Source of the DNA: Sphagnum compactum
Lineage: Eukaryota > Bryophyta > Sphagnopsida > Sphagnales
Direction of reading: 5' to 3'
DNA: 64,000 bases
Assembly (NCBI GenBank): GCA_965153455.1
Contig: OZ234500.1
Location: 8,742,001 to 8,806,000 of the forward strand
Of the stretch, positions 12,476 through 25,319 are shown one piece after another (the first letter of the stretch is position 1; the number at the start of each line of letters is the position of its first letter). The notes under the pieces are model-generated. The model saw nothing but the letters and a program-made list of their open reading frames with translations, made no database searches and was not told the origin of the DNA. Both the position numbers and the translations under genes were made by a program.

Positions 12476-15041
12476 TCACAAATGTTCAGAGCCTCTAATT
12501 TGAGAGCTGGGAGGAGAAAAAAGGGAGCTGCCACAACTCCACATCTTCTTCAAAAAATCAAGCAAGGCCTTACCAGTGGCGGAAGAGAGACCCAAGACAT
12601 CAGTCAAAGGTTGCACTTGTGAAAGTATCGCGGTGACCTGCAAGGGCCAAACCCGCACAGACACACAAGAAAGACCTAACCCACAATATCCAGAGCCAGT
12701 TAAATGCTATATAGAGTCACAGAGTTAGAGGGGATGTTATCAAGCCCAGTACCTACCAAAATAGAAGCCTTGCAAAGTAGTCTCTTGTTGCTGTCATAGT
12801 AGACTCTAGAGGGAGGGGAACGTTGGCAAGAAGTTCTGGAGCTACTCCATCTTCTTCCCATGAACTGGTAATGCTACTGCTTGCTCCATTGCCAACCTGG
12901 GATATCTCTGAGGGCTGCTTGGCCAGGCAAAGGGTATCCAGCAGACTGTCAATCACCAGCCGTATAACATCCTCCACTTCTGGAGATGTTGGTTGAGAGA
13001 GTTCAGCAACCTGCAGAGCTCACAATAAACAGTACAGATAGATTAAGTTCAATGCTATTCCACTCCATATCAACTGGCACAATGATATAGTCATGCCAAA
13101 GGGTTCCCACTACACTCTCCCACTTATATCTACAACCAATGTCCAATCTACTAGTGATAAACCAACTTGACATCACAGACCTTGTGCAAAACTTCTAAAA
13201 CTTTAGTATGAAAATCCACATTTCCCCTAAACAAGTTGTTGCTTGATCCTAAGGGACTCCATAAGTGTCCAGCATCATAGAAATTAGGATGGCACCAGCT
13301 AGAGAGGTTGCAAACCTTGTCAGGCTCCAGTGACCTCAAGTAATCCAGTAGATTATTCTGTTCCTCCCCTACCATGCCCTCCATCTCCATTGCTGTCAGA
13401 GCTTGCTTGCAATCAGCCAGATCCTGCATGGCATGACTCACCTTGTTACCTTGAATTTGTCTGAATACAGCTGACATCAAAGCCATTTTGGGGGCTTTGC
13501 TTCAGGGTTTTTGACAAAAAATCTCAATGACCTAATGATGCAATTCAGTTCAAGTGAGAGAGGAATAGTCACTCACAAGAACCATCTCATGAGTAAAGAA
13601 CCACTGACCTTTTGTGTCAACAACAGCTTTTCTTGCAACTGCTGGATGTAATTTGCAACCTCTGGTGAGACAGGACCCGGGCACTCCACTGACTTTAACT
13701 CCTTAGTATCGACAGTGTCCTCCAGGAACTCAGAAGTTGCTGCAGACTGGAACTCTATTGGTTCTACTGTAACTATTGATTCCATGCTTGTAGCTCTTCC
13801 TCGCAAAGTGTTTTCCTTGTCCACACCAACAGTGGGCACAGGCAGCCCATCAACCATAGCTCCCTCTTCATCACTTAGATCAAGACTCCGCTGCAAGCTA
13901 AGCCGGTATTCTGCATTCCTTAACGTGTACCTGGAAATTGTAACATTGAATATGTCACTGCCACCCAATGATCATTCTCACTAGCCATTTGGACAAAGGA
14001 AAGTAATGCATTCTAAATTGTGTTGTGCTTCAGGAGGTGACTGAACTTTCAGTTTAAGAAGGGAATATAAAACACACTTCACAACCCCATATAACATTTG
14101 TCAATGAGCAGACTGTGCTACCCAGTCATCAAAGAGATTAACAGCCACATCACAGCAGTTGCAGACAAAGGAGAAATTGAGAGGTGGAATACAAGTACGA
14201 AAAGTAACAAGACTACACATAGACCTAGGAAAAAATCTATGACACAAAGGAAGTTCCAATTGAAGTACACATCAAGACTCGCTGCTCAAAGCCTGCCCAT
14301 ATGTGCTTACCCAGTCATCATTGACGACACTAGCAACTTTGCAAGAGGCTTGCGAAAAGCTTCAATTGTGACTTGAAACTGATCAGAGGGCATGAGGCCA
14401 AGAATTCCTGTTATGGTTCTCTTCATGGCATCCATGCTATCTGCTGAAGCATCTTGGCTAATGTGGCTCACATCCAGTGGTTCGATATCTTGCATCAGAC
14501 TTAAAAGAATTGATGTCTCCTGCATGCAAGAAAACAATTCAGCAGTAAAAAGATGATGTTCTAAAGCTGGACATATCTGTAAAGGTCTCGGCCATCAACA
14601 GGAGGAGAAAAGCTCTTGGGAAGAAGAAGAAGTTTAGAATAGGACGCTCCATACCTCAGTAGAAGCTCCATCTTTCGCTGCGACATGCTCACGACCAGTG
14701 CTTTCGCTATCTGCTGCACCATCCCAGAACGCTCCAGAAAAACCTCCTAAAAGTGCAACAGGTCCACCGCATGGTCTATCTTTCCGCGACGAGACCTTGG
14801 GATGAAAATTATGCAAAGCAGACCGTCCCAACTCTTCATGAGACAAGGCGAACCCCGGCCTGTCCAACTGCGATTTCCTTAACCTACTTTGCCGAAACTG
14901 CTTCTGTAACCTTCCTCCTGCCCCACTGCTGCTACATGTCACAGCCGCGGTTCCTTGCGGGGCTCTCCCGAATTCTCCATCCTGAAAACACGCCGCGCAT
15001 CCTCCTATCCCTACAGCTCTTGCGGACGTGCTGTACGCCAT
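12476..15041 (-). CDS. DUF760 family protein, multi-exon, probable plastid protein
   Basis: I recognise the two-repeat DUF760 family (Arabidopsis At3g17800-like), of unknown biochemical function and usually predicted to be plastid-located. Exons on the minus strand: E1 14,655-15,041 (ATG at 15,041; Ser/Arg/Gly-rich start resembling a transit peptide), E2 14,311-14,519, E3 13,609-13,930, E4 about 13,316-13,490, E5 12,757-13,010, and a possible short E6 near 12,476-12,510. E1/E2 join in phase 0 (GAG|GTATGG; GCATGCAG|GAG). E2/E3 join as TGG|GTAAGC and TTCCAG|G, rebuilding the family motif SSMMTGYTLRNAEYR. E4/E5 join at AAG|GT and TGCAG|GTT, giving LRSLEPDK-VAELSQP, the start of the second repeat. 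E5 ends in TRDYFARLLF, where relatives continue with a conserved Cys-Met-Leu-Leu-Gly-His segment that I cannot find. The C-terminus is therefore uncertain and may be shortened. The E4 acceptor is also unresolved. Length is about 450 residues. Confidence 0.82.
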
Positions 15042-15693
15042 GGCTCCTTTTTCTCACTAGCCTACTTACTACTCCTCGTTACAAGAACAAAAACAAGATC
15101 CTCTTCGCACAGTTTATCAGTTACGAGCAGAGCAGTCTCCGGCGGCTCCCTCCGCAGCCTGCTGCTGACTCCAGAGTCTGTACTGACGCCCTCGTTGCGC
15201 CCATCTCTGTCTCGATCGCCATCCCCGAGACCCTGCACAAAGCTCGAGAGAGAATGAAACGCTGCTGCTGCTGCTGCACCAAACGCACACTGGTGCGTAA
15301 CCAACCCTGCCGAACGTAAAGATCCGCTGGGTTTGGCGGGAATATTACGTAGGGTAAAATACAGGTCAGGTAAAATAGACATAATTTCCAACTGCCCCGG
15401 CCACGGTCCGGTCAGAGGCAAATTATGTGAAATTTGGTCTAACAGCTTTTTTTTCTTTCTTTATTTTTTTATAATTTATTTTTTTGGCTCTTATCCTAAA
15501 GAGTAAAGACCTAGCATTCTTGTAGTGTATTGGGATGCCATGTTATTACAGCCCGAAAATTTTCATTACTTTCTCCTGCCCGGGTGTTTTAATTTTATAA
15601 ACCTCGGCTACTCTCTTCAAATAATGCCTAGCCTAGGGTCAGTTTCCACATTGACAAAATGAATAAATTCTTTTTTTTTCAAATAAATAATAA

Positions 15694-15932
15694 GGAAAAT
15701 TTCAAATCCACACCTTTTTTGGTTAAATTCACACCCTTCATCGCGTCCGATTTTATGCAGATTAAACTTTAAGAGTATGATGTTCCTTTATCAGTTCAAT
15801 TACTTCTGCGGGCAAGTTCTCGAGTTGTGCCCTGATTGACCACAGACACACTCAAATTTAATCTGCATAAAATCGGACGCGCGAGGAAAAGGTGTGAATT
15901 TAACCAAAAAAGGTGTGAATTTAAAATTTTCC
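15694..15932. mobile_element. 239-bp foldback (MITE-like) element with about 75-bp terminal inverted repeats
   Basis: The left arm 15,694-15,768 and right arm 15,853-15,932 are near-perfect inverted complements starting GGAAAATTT. They share the core CGTCCGATTTTATGCAGATT. Each arm also carries two internal copies of a short CACACC(T)nGGTTAAATT motif. The element is flanked on both sides by AATAATAA, a possible 8-bp target duplication, though this is low-complexity sequence. The loop of about 84 bp has no coding potential. It lies about 650 bp upstream of the DUF760 start codon. It is a non-autonomous DNA element of uncertain superfamily; an 8-bp duplication would suit hAT. Confidence 0.85.
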
Positions 15933-16376
15933 AATAATAATTTCATTTTTAATTTTGGTTTTTTGTTTTCCCCATCATCTACTATAATATCGTGATAAGA
16001 GGAGTGAAATTATTCAGAGTGTAGATTTATGTTAATTATGATATTTTTTTCAACATGCCAACTTCATATTTTTCACAAAATTTCATTTCACTATTTTGAG
16101 GATTATTTTAATGATGAAACTGACCTTAGGGTGAGGAGGTAGGTACTTAAAACTTCATCCCCCCGGGCCTAGCCTCGACTCCACCTACCTTCAGAACACC
16201 AAACACAGTTCCAGACATTAAGCTTTGTGTTTCCGAGCCTCCCTCCGAGGATCCAGCTTTCTTTGTCTCACCTAACCATTTCGAACTCGTGATGTATTGG
16301 TGATGGGTTGTATGTCCTTGCATCGTTTACATCTGGCCAAAGTGAACCAATAGGTAGCCACCAATGCACCTTCTTC

Positions 16377-16963
16377 CATTCCAAGCATGTTACCCTACTA
16401 CCTTCTCATCAGATTTTATGGAAACTAATTAAAAACTGGATGAAGAGAATCCTCAGAAATTTCATGGGAATTGTATAAAAATCTGTAACCCAGAAAGGCT
16501 GCCTGGATATCTTAAAAGTCTCCAATTGGAGCAATGAAAATATGAAAGCTACTGGTCCACATCGCCCAATGCTCACATTTCATAGGAGGATAAAAGAATC
16601 TTTGTAATTCAAAAAGTAGTAGTGGAAACAAAATCTAGTCTAAATTTAAAGATTATAGCTATAGTCTTGAATGGCATTCCAAGCATGTTACCCTACCTTC
16701 TCATCAGATTTTATGGAAATTAATTAAAAACTGGATGAAGAGAATTCTCACAAATTTCATGGGAATTGTATAAAAATCTGTGACCCATATAGGCTAGATG
16801 GATATTTTAAAAGTCTCTAATTGGAGCAATGAAAATATGAAAGCTACTGGTCCACATCGCCCAATGCTCACATAGGAGGATAAAAGAATCTTTGTAATTA
16901 AAAAGTAATAGTGGAAACAAAATCTAGTCTAAATTTAAAGATTATAGCTATAGTCTTGAATGG
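16377..16963. repeat. 298-bp tandem duplication
   Basis: Copy 1 (16,377-16,674) and copy 2 (16,675-16,963) both begin CATTCCAAGCATGTTACCCTA and both end in GTCTTGAATGG. They differ by scattered substitutions and small deletions: copy 2 lacks CTA near the start and TTTC before CATAGGAGG. There is no open frame. The remainder of 15,933-18,050 shows no recognised gene. Confidence 0.93.
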
Positions 16964-18059
16964 TAATCTCAAGATATATTATCGAAGAATTATGAAAAAT
17001 AAAAATAAAAAAATAGATTATAAAAAAAACTTGAGAACCACATGATGTGCCTGAACCTTAAAAATTATAATTGAAGTGCCGAAATGACATTGTAGCCTAT
17101 AATTATTTGATTTTGCCAGTTGCCCACGAAAACTGACCATACCATAGGGTATATGAGAGGTGTAAATGAACCTGAGCTGAGTAGACATGTTATGAGTGAG
17201 TTGTGAATTAACCCCAGCTGAGTAGACGCCTGGCTTCACCTTGGTAACCTAATCTGGAAAGTATAGGCCTTCTAGGTAGATACCTAAAACATTAGGTGTC
17301 TAGATCTACATAGATAGATTCATGTGGATGGATAGATTCATGTGGATGTTATATATAATAAGCCTTGGGTGCATCCACACTGGTAGGCTAAAACCCCAAA
17401 TCTTGTTTCTTATAAACATTGACAGGACGGATTAAGGGGAAGCTTCACGATGTCCTTTACTATATATAAATTTCCAGTTTTAAGACTACATCAGGGTCTC
17501 TCTGAGTCCCAATTTGACATTTCTCAGGTTACATGTAGCCACTATATGAGGCCTCACTCAAGAAGGTGAAGGTAGCAGTGTGGGTGCTGGTTCACCTTAG
17601 TCCATAGATAAGGGCTCTATAAGGTGGGTAGTAAGTAAGTAGGTACTAAAGACATAACCGGAGCTAACTTATAATATGATCTGTTGCTGATGTGAACGCT
17701 CTCTATTTTTTTTAAACATCTCTCATTTTCCTTTTGTTTTTTTGGGGTGATACCCTGTGGGTACCCGCCAGGTATCACAGGAACTTGAAAGGGAAAATTT
17801 TGGAAAAAAAAGGCCTTTATGTTTGTTAAAACCCTTGGTCATGGGCTTTACCAAGAAATTGAGCCCACCTTCAGCTTCACCTCACCTCTTGCGAGTCCTT
17901 ATTCCAGTAAAGACCTTATACTAAAGTACTAAAGTCATGGTTTTAAGGAGTCAAAAGAGAGGTCCAACAAACACCCAATATAGTTATATCAAACACATGG
18001 GCTGTTGTATTTTCTTCGAGGGATGTCAAGCAAGGGTAGGATATTGTGCTTCATATTTG

Positions 18060-18770
18060 ACCCAATTGTGATGACAATGGCAACTATAACAAAAACACAA
18101 AACGGCAAAAAACTTGTTTTCTAATGAAGCAAGGGTAGATATGTTGAAGCTTCTTGGTGATTTTGCAAGACCCAATTTTTGGCAATGGGCAAAAGTCACA
18201 AGCGTTTTGGGAGTGGACTAAGGAGCACTTCAACACAAATTGATTGAGCGATGGGGTGGAAAGACCATTTTGAAGCTTGGAGACAAAATGGAATGTGATC
18301 AAACATGTTGTTGCAAAGCTCACAAGTGTTTACTCTATGGTGCTAACTTTGAATAAGAGTGGCGTTTCTTTGGAAGATGCATTTCAAAATGCACTAGATT
18401 TGTACAATCAAAAACATCTTTAAAATATATTCTTTTGTTTCATTCATTGTTGGCTAATTTTGAAAGATGTTCCAAGGTGAGTAAAAGGCAAAAGGGGAAC
18501 ACCTAGAAAAACACCATTCATGAAACACAAGGCACCTCTAGCCATGATGGAGATAGAGTAAGAAGTGACTAGTGGTGATGTAAATAGAAAACCTGAATGC
18601 AAGTGTAGCCTACTCAAGGAAATGACCAAATGGGTCAAGGGTAGCCAAGGAAGAACAAACAAAACAAAAATTCAAGAATGTTCCCTTTGGGTTCAAGCAA
18701 ATGCAACTATTGATATGGTAGCAACCACTTTCAAAAAGGTGAAAATTTTGAGTTACCAACTTGCCTTTTA
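18060..18770 (+). pseudogene. Decayed PIF/Harbinger ORF1-like (Myb/NAM-associated type) protein
   Basis: The plus-strand translation keeps the order of features seen in the accessory ORF1 of plant PIF/Harbinger transposons. These are a Trp-rich start, a RxF-SLExxWNxIKH-like stretch (18,265-18,300), a SGVSLEDA segment (18,360-18,390), and FIHCWLILKDVPRW (about 18,435-18,480). A Lys/Arg-rich tail follows. In-frame stops interrupt it, for example near 18,265 and 18,422. In active elements ORF1 helps bring the transposase to DNA. It is paired with the minus-strand transposase remnant at 20.5-21.6 kb, and the two point towards each other. Assignment is by family resemblance in several frames. Confidence 0.6.
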
Positions 18771-20479
18771 GTTCGTTATGCATGTATAAGCATACAAAGA
18801 AAAAGATGTTTGAAAATATTTATAGTTGTGATGTCAAGAAGAGTTTTTGAAATTTTAAAACAAATGATTTTTATGCATTTAGCCAACTTCACAAATCAAC
18901 TCCCCAACTTGCCCACACACAATTGGCTAGCTTAGATTATGAGCACAAATTGAAGCAATTGATCTCCAACAAAGGTAACAACATTAGATTTGTTTAATAA
19001 TTTCAATTCAATAGATTTGTTTAGTTGTTGATTCTAAGGTTTCAAATTGTAGATCAAAGGAGTTTTTGAAGAGTTATTTATGCAAATTAGGCAATTGCAA
19101 TTTTTCCTAGAACTTTCCAAAAGGAGATTTTTCAGGAACAAGTGATATTTATGATTTGTTCGAAAAAGAGTATTGTTATGGAACCCTAAAGAATTAATTA
19201 GGGTTGATCGACAAAAGTTGTAGGAATGGTGTGTTTGTCAAACAAACTATAAGCTCCTATATATGTTGTGTTTTCATGACAATAATCTTTCATGTTTTAA
19301 ATTGCTTCATCATGTGCAATATTTTTGTTATTTTCCATGGACTTATTTTGGTCCTTGTGTTTGTTGTCATGATTTTTGTACAACTCTTGTGTTTATAAAG
19401 TTTTCATACATAACTTTTCATTTGTTCAATAAAGGCAAGATAAAAATTAAAAGAAAAAAGGTCAAATTATATATTGGGTTCATTGGAAAGGTTGCAAAAA
19501 TTCATATGGGAAATAGGCATGACTTTTTTAATCAAACATTTCAATAGCATTTGTTGCTTTTTCCATGGATTTTGTTGTTTTGTAGAAAGGTCACTAACAT
19601 TTTAGAACCTCTTATAGTAATTTTGTGATTTCAACTTCCTCTTTGAAACTTGATTGAATTATAACAAAAAGATTTTTGTAAAGTTGGACCTCCTTGGAGA
19701 GAAATCAAAAAATAATTTAAATTGTAAAATCCAAAGGTTTGAGGTCGATTTTTTATATGAAAAAATGAATGGAATTTTTTTTGTTGCAAATTTATGAGAA
19801 TAAAAGTATGGTAAATTATACCAAAAAGTATGGATGGAACCTTAAACCCATCAAAAATCTTTTTCATTTTCTATTTGTTAGAACATATGTAATAAAGACT
19901 TTGCATGAATCCACATTACAAAAAATAAACTTCAAAATCTTTTTTAAAAAAAATGTAATTTCAACCTACTTTTATAATGTAAAATTTAAAAATTAATTAG
20001 TAATAATGAAAAATAATCTTGTTTTAATTCATCCAACTAAAAAATTTCAATGTATAATAATCTTATGATGAATTTTATTATTATTGTTTGTTTCCTTTTC
20101 AAATAAACTAATTGTCCACTTTAATTTTCTTGCTTTCACCCATGAATATGGGGTAAGCTTTTTCAAAATCATGGCAATGATGTTTGCCAAACAACAAAGT
20201 AACTAAAAACCATTTCTAGGGCTACAATATGAATGACCATTGGTGTCAATATGAAAAACATGAAATAGAAGGTAAGTTATTTCCCAAGCACTTGTGAAAA
20301 TGCCCAAGTATGAAGCTAAACTTGAATCAAAATTTTGTTATCAATGAATATGGCTCCCTTGCAAGGACCATAAGTTATCAATCAAGCCTACCCGAAATTA
20401 TAATACTTGTTTTGATTTTCAATTTCTTGCACGTGCCTTGTCTATATGCATCAAACAATAAGCCTTTCTTCACATTCTA

Positions 20480-21560
20480 ATTGTTTTAGTACCCCTCAAA
20501 TAGTGGCTATAGGTTGCAATCATATTCATCATCAATTATCATATTGTGCAAAATAATGTAAGCATACATAATGTCACCAATACCTTCCCATGCCTACATG
20601 GATTTTGCAAAATGTAATATCCTACTTGCAAAACACCAAATCACCTTTCTACATTTTTGAGGATCTTGACAAATGAAAAATAAAACCTCTTCTCATCATG
20701 CAAAGCTTCATGAATTATTTGAACAAAACACTTCCATTTTGGATACATTTTATTTATGAGAAGATTGTATCATGGATACATGATTCTATTCATTGTGAAT
20801 GGCATTTTTGTGCTTTCACCTCAAAGCCAATTTACAATTAAAGGTGAGTGATAAAGAAAATTGACATCATTATTGTGTCTTGGTAGCAAAAAACACATGC
20901 CATATCCACAATGGTTCAGTGGCTATGGCTTATAGGGGGTGAAAATCTTTTAAAGTGTACCACAAATGATGAAAATGACCTAGTCTTTATTGCAATCCTT
21001 TTTTACCCTATATTTTGATCCCCATAAAAAATAATGAGTCAAAAGTTGTCAAATATTTAAAAGGAACATATTTTAAACCATTACAATTATAGGTTCCATC
21101 ATGTAATCATCCATAAATATGTTTTTACATGGTAAAAAAAGATTATGTAAAAAAGATAGAAAAATGTGATGTTGTGACAAGATTTTGGTACACTTTTAAA
21201 AAAATTGGACCCATAGAACAATGCTCCAATTGCCGTCCTTATCTTGAAATTGCCATTGCTAACTAATAAAGAAGTTTTCTCACTTGTAATGCATGCAATC
21301 TATGGAAGCCAACATCCTTGGGAACTCACATTCTTCATCGATCTTCAATAGTTTTTCCAAATTAATTTGAGTTGGTTGCCTCAAATAGGTTGATGGGATG
21401 CAAGTTTGAATTGTTTTTACATACCACTTCACAAATTCCATAACCATTTTTTTTCTTAATCAACAATATTCATTTGTTGCATTAGTAATAATGTCATATG
21501 CAAACATTCCAAGAGTAGCAATGAACTTTGGAATGTTTGACAAACCCAACAATTGAATTA
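20480..21560 (-). pseudogene. Decayed PIF/Harbinger (HARBI1-like) transposase
   Basis: Reading the minus strand from about 21,560 downward, diagnostic blocks appear in order. These are a TxLRQPTQ-like block (about 21,370), ECEFPRMLASIDCMHYK (21,275-21,340, the region with the first catalytic Asp), an N-V-NFLYHSPL-like block (about 20,850), an IYPK-W-FV-like block (about 20,740), a VER-FGVLQ block (about 20,640), and GDIMYAYIILHNM (20,540-20,580). Stops and frameshifts are frequent, so it cannot make a protein. Terminal inverted repeats and a 3-bp TAA-type target duplication were not located. The sequence at 21,600-22,100 may be part of the same element. Confidence 0.75.
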
Positions 21561-22099
21561 TGTTTCTTTTATGATAAAAAATTGATCATATTCAACTACC
21601 TTCTCCATAATATTGGAAATAGATTTATTCTTATTCAATTATGGTGTTTAAAGATGGTTTGATGGTACATAGGCTTATACAAAAATAATCACACCAAACT
21701 TTTGCATGACCAACCTACCTATGTCTATTTATGTTTTGAAATCTTTTAGGCACAAAACAATTGTGATATTTTTGTGTTTGATTTTGCAAAACATTTTGCC
21801 TTGATTTATCAAGCATTAGTGCCACCTACCAATCCCTTATTAAAAATTAGATTATGATGACACTTTAGTTCCAGTAAATTTTTAAGAAATTTTGTCATGT
21901 AGTCATTTAAACATCATTATATATTATTGGCTACCTATTGGTACTTGATATCGAAATCTTACGTTTCCAAACACAAAAGTTCACTTTTTTGTATTTAAAA
22001 TTTTGAATTGACAAAATTTTGCCAAAAACAAATGTTGCCATGAATGGTACCTTACAAAATATGTAAGACCTTGCATCGCACAACAAGGATGTGAATAAA

Positions 22100-25000
22100 A
22101 AACAAGTTGAAGGGGGATGTAATTTGTTATATAGTTATGGGGATTTATGTTTTTTGTTTTCTAAGCATTTTGCCATGTATTTATTTTTTATGTATGTTCA
22201 ATATGCTTAATATGCCATAGTCATCATTCATCTCATGCATTCTATGTATTCACAAAACTATGCATGAAGCATTCAACATTATGTGACCAATTTTGTAATT
22301 CTCAACTTCAAATTTATTTTATGAAATTATTAGCATTACACATCAAGTTTAATTCTAATAATGTGAAAACATTTTCAATAAACGCCAAACACTCAGTTGT
22401 ATATTAAGCAATAGGAACTAAATAAGGAAGTTCTTAAAGCCTTATGCCCTAAGTGACTACCCATGTGATTCATCATTAGGAAATTAAATAATATAGTTTT
22501 AAAAATCTTACACCTTAAGTGATGCACCATGTGATTCATCTAGTTTGAACCATGCACACTAAATTATGAGATGTTTTTTGTAATGAATCATTTAGCTTAG
22601 GTCATGCGCATTAATTTATAAAATGGTTTTTTAGCAATTCATTTAATTTTTAGTCATGCACATTGATTTGTGTCATGACTTGTGAATGATGACTCACTAT
22701 AATCCTAATGAGTTATACATAAATCATATATGAACACAATTAATTTATAACACCTTACCACCTAACCTAATAAATTACATAGTTTTAACCCACTAGATAA
22801 TTACATGAAGTTACATAATTAATCCCATCAAATTACAAGGACATTATAGTTGGGTCCTTATATATATACACAACAATATTATATATTATGGAATGGTCAA
22901 GCCTTGCCCATTATGTTGGGGTAAGGTGCAAGATGATCCCATTTAATTTGGGTGAAATAGGCAATGCACCCCACACAACATGCAGGGTTGTGCCATTCCA
23001 TGAAGTTAAGGTCTGGGTGACAAATTGGGCTGGGAAAAATTGGTAATCACATAGAAAAGTTACATCTCAACCATGGTGGATGAATGTCTTCATTGGATCT
23101 GGTCCTCTCAAGAGCCTTTTTCATTCATTCTGTTCCCAGTTGGGGGAATAACAACTTTAGAACACAGTGAATCAAAAGGGCTCCAATCATGTCTATATAT
23201 AAAATGTTGTTTGCTGAATGGTATTTTCTTTCAAGTTTTCTCCTTCCAAGCAAATCTTTTGTTTTCTTGCCATCTTTTAAATAGCACACAAGGGCCTATA
23301 ACAAGTAGGCATATGCCCTATGGTCATCATACCTATGGAAAAAAGGTCCAGGTGGCAAGAATGGGGTAGGGGTTGTGCACATGAAGGTGCATTGCAGGGG
23401 CCAAGCTCTTAGGGTTGGTTTACACTTGAATGTTTGGGCCATCGCCTATGAAACCCCATGGTGCCCCTCTTTTTGGATGAGACCGTGACAAAGCCCATCA
23501 GCCATGCCACTTGAGTCTTTGTTCCTAATGTCATGTAGATCCGAGACTTTACACAAAATATCCCCCTTGGGCCCAACAACGGTGTAAACTAGTCTTGGGC
23601 AATTGTTTACTTTTATGAAAAACCTTTGGCTCTAGTTATAAAATAAATAAATTAGCGCGAATTTGGTCCTAGTTATAAAAAATAAAATGGAATGATTTTG
23701 GTTTCGGATCCATACATAAATGGGATAGTTCCAAGTCTAGTTTTTTTTAAAATCCAATTCCAATTCTGAAAGTCAAACTAGTTTCAGTCTTGTTTGGGGC
23801 ACATGGATCGAAACTAACAACTAACCAGAAATTAGCCCCAAGTTCTAAATTTTCCCCCCAATAATTTGGGTTTTGGTTTTGGTTTGAATTCCACACATAA
23901 ATTGATTTTCCAAAAATCTAGGTTTTGGTTCCAGCTCCAATTTCACACATAAATTGATCCAGGAACTTGGTTTTGGATATGGTTCTTACAAGGTTTCAAT
24001 TCTAGTTGTAGATTGGGTTCTAAAAATCAAACTTGGTTTTGAATTTTTTGTTATTAATCGAAATTACAATTAATGACTCTAACCCACCAAACCAAGCACT
24101 CAACCAAACTAGTGTAAACCTAAACTTGACTAAAAAAAAGACCATATGAAACCTCATAATTGTAGGTGTAGCCTCATAAACTTATGATATCACAAAATAT
24201 CAATAGAATCTGTGTGAAAATCATAAAACAATATGTCCATGCAAAATTCGTAGGCTTCAAAGTGTAAAAATGGCACAAAAAAATATACATATTACTTTTA
24301 TATAAATGATATGTCTTTTCTACTTGTGTTGTTTTGCTGTGAAGTATGCATGATTTTCATTTTAACTAAATTCGTGCAATTATCGTGATGTACTTTTGGA
24401 TAAAACTGTGTGATTTTTGTGTATTAAACATGAACATTCATGTATGTCATTCAAAAATAATGTCTCATTTGTTTGAGTATTTAAGATATTGAATATGTAC
24501 AAATATCATTCATATTAACCATAACATGGAACTTGTGTGATTTTTGTACGAACCTATGAAAGTCGAATTTCACACAACATTTGTACGAACCAATGAAGCT
24601 TGGTAGTTTGTGATTAGTAGTAATTTTGGGGGACATGGGGACCCACCAAAAGTTCCTTCTAACTTGACCTTTCAAAAAACTTCACCCTTCCATTTTAATT
24701 GGTAAAGGTTAAACCCCAAATCCCAAAATAAAAAGGTGATAGGGGGAAAAAGGTTGTTTTGTAGAAACTTTGCAAAGGGAATAGAAATTGCACTTTGGTC
24801 TAATTGACTAGAGTGAACCGACACCCACTAGTGCAACATGAAGATTGGATGGTAAATGATCAAAAGTGTGCAATTTTACTTGCATGCACCATTACCTTGG
24901 TTTCAATTAACATTTGAATCCAACTCCCAAGACCATTTTTATTGGTTGTCATCATTTTGTTTTTTTCAACCACTTTCTGTTCTTATAGATTTTTAGCCTT

Positions 25001-25230
25001 TTCATTGCCAACTAGGCCCTTGAAAACCCTTAACCCTTTTTACTTATGTTTCTGTTGGTTTTGTTGAACATTCTCCCCCGCTTTAAAAGGGTCGATGTCT
25101 TTCATCAACATTTAGGCATTTTGTGGTTGGGTCACCTCTTCTTAAGGTCTTTTATTCTTCCTAGTTCTTTTCACCCCAAGTTCACGCCCCTTTTTTTTGT
25201 TCAAACTTGGCTATGATGTTCATTGTTAGG
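22100..25230. other. AT-rich DNA with a degenerate TTTTGGTTT-type repeat tract
   Basis: No gene is recognised. Between about 23,640 and 24,060 a short phrase containing GGTTTTGGTTC, ACACATAAATTGAT and related variants recurs several times in degenerate form, which points to an old minisatellite. A 300-bp open frame near 23,073-23,369 has no family resemblance. Confidence 0.45.
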
Positions 25231-25319
25231 TAGACGGTCCAAGTGCAAAAATTTCTCCCAAATTGTTTTTTTAAGGTAGTAACCCTTATGTTTCACCAAA
25301 TATTTCTTACTTCAAAGAT

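Noticed and set aside
15062-15421. 119-codon minus-strand open frame upstream of the DUF760 start
   Set aside because: It ends before, and is out of frame with, the DUF760 ATG, and has no recognisable domain. More likely 5' UTR or promoter sequence of that gene.
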